The notes under the pieces: model-generated
Told to the model about the DNA's origin: nothing
The model's input: only the letters and a program-made list of their open reading frames with translations
The model's database searches: none
Position numbers and translations under genes: made by a program
In this document: piece after piece, positions 59,584 to 64,000 of the stretch
How positions within the stretch are numbered: position 1 is the stretch's first letter
Layout of the letters: each line of letters starts with the position of its first letter
Source of the DNA: Ganoderma boninense
Lineage: Eukaryota > Basidiomycota > Agaricomycetes > Polyporales > Polyporaceae
NCBI GenBank assembly: GCA_002900995.3
Contig: CM035305.1
Coordinates: forward strand, 4,510,467-4,574,466
Length of the DNA: 64,000 nt
Direction: 5' to 3'

Positions 59584-62500
59584 TTACTTCTGGACGAACT
59601 GTTGTTCAAGATTTAGACGAGTACAAGCGCTGCTCACGGACCCACATACCTCCTGCGCTTCGCTCTCCGAAATACCGGACTTCCCACCAGCTTTCGTCGC
59701 CTCTGCCGATGAGATGAAGCTAAGCGGTCGTCCGACGCCGCGGACCTTGTCCCAGAAACCCTTATTGCCCGGCTTCTTGTCGAGACAAGTTTCCCGAAGT
59801 TCTCGGACGAATCTATGTGACGTGCCTTCAGTACTCTCGCGCATATTCTTACGAGGACCACGTACGAATTCCAAGCATCGATCTCGTCCTCCTATGAATG
59901 CCGTCAGCCTCGCTCATTGCAGAAACAAGACTGGCACGTACCTCGAGCGCGACCTTCCTGAGCTCACGCATGCACTCGAGCATCTCGTCGTGCCGCCTCG
60001 ACGAGAAGGGCTTCGTGAGGACCTGCTGGATCACAAAGCCGAGGTCCTCCACCGCCTTGGTCACCACGTCCCCTCGCGAGATGTTCTTCCTAAAGTCCTC
60101 CAACGGGAACGACAGCCCGATGATCCGGCCAGGCATCCGCTGCCTGTCAATAATCGGGTCCGGTGACAACGACCGCGCAGGTGTCGGCAACGGCGCGCGG
60201 TCGACGTCCGGCTTGCGGGAGGCAGCCTTGGCATCGAGCAGGAGCTCCTCTTCCTCGGGCTCCTCCTCCGTCTCGCTGTCGTCGACGTCCATCGCAGCCT
60301 TTTTCTGCGCGCGAGGGCTCGTCCGTGCTTGTGTTTGCTGCGTCTTCCGCTGAGAGGGGCCTGCACGCGCAGGCTTCTGGTCGAGTAAGAGCATCTCCTC
60401 GTCCTCGTCCTGCGCGCGGACGTGCTCGTCCTTGCGCACACGGGCGACCTTCTTGGGCACCTGGCGAACATTGAATGTCTTCTTACAATCTTCTATAGCG
60501 TCGCGTGCCCGCTTGAGAACGCGCCGCGGCGGGTCGAGATACTTGAGGAGTTCCGGATGAGGCGGGGGCAGCGGGTGAGTGTTGAGATCCTGAACGATCG
60601 CTCCGTGAAATAGGGCTTGTTTGGTACGGTGTATCGCTGGATTGTAGGACATGCGAGTGTCGAACCACGCTTGGCGGTTACTGTGGAAAAGGCATAAGCA
60701 CGAATGAGGAGGGATCCATGTAGAGAGCTCACCCGTCCTCGTCCTTCTCGCCGGCATCAGAGAGGTCCATGGCGTCGACGAACTCCTCCATAGCGTCCAT
60801 CTGCTCGTTGTTCGGGAGGTAAGGGTGTTCCTTTACCACTTCACCCTTCTTGTTGATCAGCGTCTCCAACGAAGCGAAAGGGAAGTTGCGGACGTCATCG
60901 GCAAAGGGCATCTAGCCAGACGTGAGAAGTCTATTTGAAGCACAACGAAGCCAAAAAGAGGCCACGAACCTGGACCCATAAGAGGCAGTCGGCATCTTGA
61001 AACACAGAAGGGCAGAGGACACCCATCTTCGGGTCCATGTCATCCTTGCTAACCCACTTCGCAATTGCCATCACGCCCTTCTCGTACATCGCTTGTACGA
61101 TACTCGACAACGCTACCTGCTGCATGGGACTCGAAGGGTCCGCCCAGACATAGTACACCTCACCCATAGAAAGCTCACGGCGGAAGTTCTTCCGCGCGAA
61201 GAACCCGCATATATCGATGCCCTTGCGCGTCTTCAGCCTCGCGTAGCCACCCTCGGGCGGCGGAACGAACGACGCGCCGTACTTGTACCCCCGCACGAGG
61301 TCTTCCTTCTCGACCTTGATGTGCTGCTTGTCCTCTTCGTCCTTCTTCTCGCTCTCGGGCTCCGCGTCGCCATCGGCACTGCGAGCCTCCTGCTTCACGC
61401 CGTCGTCCTCGTCGCCTTCCTGCTCCAGATAGAACTCGGTGCGCATCCGCAGCTGCGCGAACGTCGTGCGCTCTTCGTCCTCGTCCATCGCGTCCGTGCC
61501 GCGCGCAGCCTGCTCCTCCGCCGTCAAGCGTTTCCGGCGCCCGAAGCGCTTCCACGACTTGGGGCGCGCGAGCGCAGTGCATTTGCTCGTCTTGACGATA
61601 ATCTCGATTGCCTCCTCCTGGCGGGACATCGTGTCGCCGAGCCGGAGGACAGTGCCCATCATGGTGGACTTGACTTGGCGGATGTCGGGGCGTGAGATTT
61701 CCTGCAGAGCGTAGTCGCAGTTGCCGGTGACGCCGAAGTCGAGTTTGGAGGTGAAAGTGTGGTAGAATGTTTCATTCTCTCTCTATGTCAAACAGCTATG
61801 TCAGTCCCAGGCTGGCACGAACAAAGGGCCTCTGAAGGCGTTAAAGCGTCAATGCATCGCTAGTCCACTTGGTGGGGAAATGAACCTTCGACAGCAAGGA
61901 ACAAAATGCAAAGTCCAGTCGGATATCAGATGAATACATCAGTAATTCCTCTGAAATCTGGAAGTATCTAGAATAATGCCTGGCGGAGCATTTTTGATGT
62001 CTGAACTGTGACGCACTGACGCGTCTGAAGAGGTCTGAAAGGCACCTGACGGGGCCTGAAACGTCTGAATCAGACTTTTCAGACCCCGTCAGATTTTGAC
62101 GAGGAAGTCCTGATGACTAGTTGGGAGCTCCCACCTAACCCTCACGTCCACATACTGACACTCGATCTGACGCCGCAGGATGGGGCACAGGGTCATTACA
62201 CTGACCTTGATATGACTCTTGTCTTCTTCGAAGAAGGGAAAATCATCATCGTCAAAGTCAACACCCCTATGTGAGTTGTGAGCCCTGTGTCAAGATGTGA
62301 AAGGGAGCGACAGACACTACGGTGAGACCGATATTCAACGCATTCATCTTCTTGACGGTCGCTTCCCAGTCTTCCACTTCCATTGGGTTCTCACCATCAG
62401 TGAGAATCACAATTTTGCGAGTCCAAGTCTTCTTGTTGTGTAGGAACTGGTCCTGGGTCTCGATGGCCACAATAAGTGCGTCGATCGCTGTGGTTGAACG

Positions 62501-63094
62501 TCAAGGCGGGAAGTATGTGAGTATATGCGCCACGCACGGTCGCCAGAGACCGTCGAAGGCTCTAGAGAGGCGAGTTTTGCGAGTGTGCTTGCATTGGGCT
62601 GTGCAATCGGGATGTATTCGGTTACATTCTCGTATCCTCCGTTGGCTTCATTGATGGCATTCCTCGTCCCTAGCCACAAGTGAAGAAGTATGCATTGAGC
62701 TGAGGTCTATTGCCAGAGATTCTGATAGACTTGGTGAAACAACAACAACGCTAACCTTCACTCCCGAAGAGGATGACGCCACATTTGTCGGTCTTTCTTC
62801 CATTGAAGATCTGTGTCGGCCGTCAAGGAGAGTGCACAGCGTGCGGCTGCTAAACTCACCATCTCTTGTATCTTGAGCATGACGAACTGCAACGACCATT
62901 CAAGGTTCGTCATCTCAATAACTTGGGGCTCGCTGCTGGACGTTCCAGGGACCGCCACCTCCCGCGTCTTGCCCATGGAAGCCGAGACGTCCACGAGGAA
63001 CATGGTCACCGTGTACTGCGATGCCCAAGGCGTCAGTACTGTTGTATGCGTAAAAACAACAACAATAACTCACTCCAGCACGTTCTGCAGGCAT
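59584..63094 (-). CDS. ku80: Ku80 subunit of the Ku DNA-end-binding complex
   Basis: Seen: twelve exons (63094-63074, 63015-62860, 62810-62756, 62669-62538, 62487-62316, 62266-62206, 61782-60970, 60911-60733, 60680-59942, 59891-59866, 59812-59650, 59598-59584) totalling exactly 843 codons plus stop. N-terminal von Willebrand-type domain (TMFLVDVSASMGKTREV, TRKIVILTDGENPMEVEDW, GVDFDDDDFPFFEED), central Ku beta-barrel (GYKYGASFVPPPEGGYARL, GFFARKNFRRELSMGEVYYV), helical bundle (YNPAIHRTKQALFHGAIVQ), a long acidic and basic low-complexity stretch, then a C-terminal domain (KPGNKGFWDKVRGVGRPLSF). The first exon encodes only seven residues and the last four. Known: Ku70/Ku80 binds broken ends and starts non-homologous end joining; also telomere maintenance; nuclear. 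Intron 6 (423 nt) is long and carries a hairpin-forming repeat. Confidence 0.96.
62046..62092. repeat. 47-nt near-perfect hairpin in Ku80 intron 6
   Basis: Seen: 23-nt arms (62046-62068 and 62070-62092) matching at 21 of 23 positions around a single-base centre; each arm starts CTGACGGGG. The motif TCTGAA or CCTGAA recurs about six times between 61,950 and 62,070. It resembles the end of a short inverted-repeat insertion. Confidence 0.8.
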
Positions 63095-63354
63095 CCTGAG
63101 TTGTGGGAGATGGTGGTGAAGGGCAAGGTGTTAGGACGAGGCGCTGTCGATCGCGGTCCCGCTCGCGACTCGGCGTGGGCGCCTCCGCGCGACGCGTTTG
63201 AGCCACGTGATGTGTTGCGTCGGAGCATGAAAGCTTAGTCAGCGCGGGCGGTGCAGGGGAGGACGTTGGGGGTTTTCGAGTGGCCGAGGACTTGTCAACT
63301 CACGAGATCTGCGCGACGCGGTATCCTCGTCGCGTCGCCGCCATCGTCTCCGGA
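63095..63354. promoter_or_regulatory. Shared upstream region of Ku80 and the divergent Gln-rich protein gene
   Basis: 260 bp between divergent start codons. It contains GCG-rich clusters and no TATA-like element. A bidirectional promoter is inferred from spacing only. Confidence 0.45.
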
Positions 63355-64000
63355 ATGGCCGCCCCGAACATTGCCCCCAATCCACACCAAGTCTCCCAAC
63401 AGCAATTCGCCGCCCTCCCCGCACAGCAGCAGCCCAATGCCACCATCCGCGACCGCATGCAGCAACTCCTCCATGTACGTCCTCGCCGTATTTCCCACCC
63501 AAGCTCTCCATGTGGTCTGCAGCCACTCACGCTCCGTCCGCTTCTCCTCTTTCAGCGCGCCAACCAGCTGCGGAACAGCGGGGCTACTGTACAGAACAAC
63601 GAGGAGTTCGCGAAGATATGGGCCATTATTCAGAATATGCAGCAGCGACAAAGTGAGTCCTCGCATCTCTTAGCTTCCAATTTGTATCCTTTTCCCCCTC
63701 CCGCATCGCATGCCTGTTCTATATGCGTGTAATATCTCCCATTTTCCCTCTACGGCACTCCTCGTGTTGTCTGGGGCGTATCGTGGCACACCAGGGAGGC
63801 TGTACATGCCCCTGCACACATTCTTCGCCTTCGACCTCCCATCCCCGTCCCTTCATCGCAGACTTCCTTCCCCTACGCACACATGCTGTCCCTACAGTCT
63901 TTCCTTGTGGGCTTGCCAGAGTGGCAATGCGGGGCGTTGTGGCGCACTGGGAGGAGTTCAGCCCCAAACCCCTTCCACCACATCTGCCAGAGTGCCTTCT
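63355..64000 (+). CDS. Start of a Gln/Pro-rich protein (cut by window edge)
   Basis: Seen: exon 1 63355-63474 (MAAPNIAPNPHQVSQQQFAA, then ALPAQQQP and RDRMQQLLH) and exon 2 63556-63652 (RANQLRNSGATVQNNEEFAK, then IWAIIQNMQQRQ), with GT-AG introns; a third exon probably begins after CTACAG near 63,899 and runs off the end. The composition and helical MQQLL segment suggest a nuclear transcription cofactor, such as a chromatin-remodelling or coactivator subunit, but I cannot name the family from about 70 residues. Divergent from Ku80. Confidence 0.6.

Overview
The window is nuclear DNA from a filamentous basidiomycete, most likely an Agaricomycete of the Polyporales type. Genes are split by many 50-70 nt GT-AG introns, coding GC is high, core promoters are CT-rich, and the gene set is fungal: Cyc8/Ssn6, Gcn20-type ABCF, Ku80, Brl1/Brr6, DUF6534 membrane proteins and F-box proteins. 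ClpP, absent from yeasts, is present. Genus is not inferable from the sequence alone.

Layout. 1-1.4 kb: N-terminal half of the TPR corepressor Cyc8 (minus strand, running off the left edge). 1.5-14.8 kb: a very GC-rich, essentially gene-free 13 kb stretch holding two short TA-flanked inverted-repeat elements (MITEs), a strong hairpin, a distant inverted-repeat pair, microsatellites and a scattered motif resembling TACTGTAAGTA. 14.8-23.3 kb: three DUF6534-type membrane protein copies on the minus strand (one decayed) with a tiny SERF-family gene on the plus strand among them. 23.3-27.9 kb: no gene I can defend. 27.9-30.8 kb: mitochondrial ClpP and the nuclear-envelope protein Brl1/Brr6, divergently transcribed. 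34.3-38.1 kb: a transmembrane aspartic-protease-fold protein lacking its catalytic motifs and an unknown cysteine-containing protein. 38.4-42.9 kb: an ADAM metalloprotease. 44.7-46.0 kb: spermidine synthase. 47.8-50.9 kb: ABCF/Gcn20. 51.6-52.2 kb: small acidic protein. 53.3-57.3 kb: two tandem F-box-type genes. 57.5-58.8 kb: polytopic membrane protein. 59.6-63.1 kb: Ku80. 63.4 kb to the right edge: start of a Gln-rich protein.

The genes do not form a single pathway; most are conserved housekeeping genes (transcription repression, translation control, polyamine synthesis, DNA end joining, mitochondrial proteolysis). The most striking observation is a 6-nt micro-exon in the ADAM gene that supplies His-Asp, including the third zinc ligand; the reconstructed gene keeps frame only with it. 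A second pattern is a set of single-base frame offsets, mostly at short G or C runs, in otherwise well-conserved genes (spermidine synthase, ADAM, the aspartic-protease-like gene, probably Cyc8 and others). I read these as probable consensus errors rather than pseudogenes, but that needs reads. Exon models were deduced by eye from splice sites and protein conservation; models for ClpP, Brl1, Gcn20, SERF, Ku80, the acidic protein and the first F-box gene sum to whole codons without any correction.
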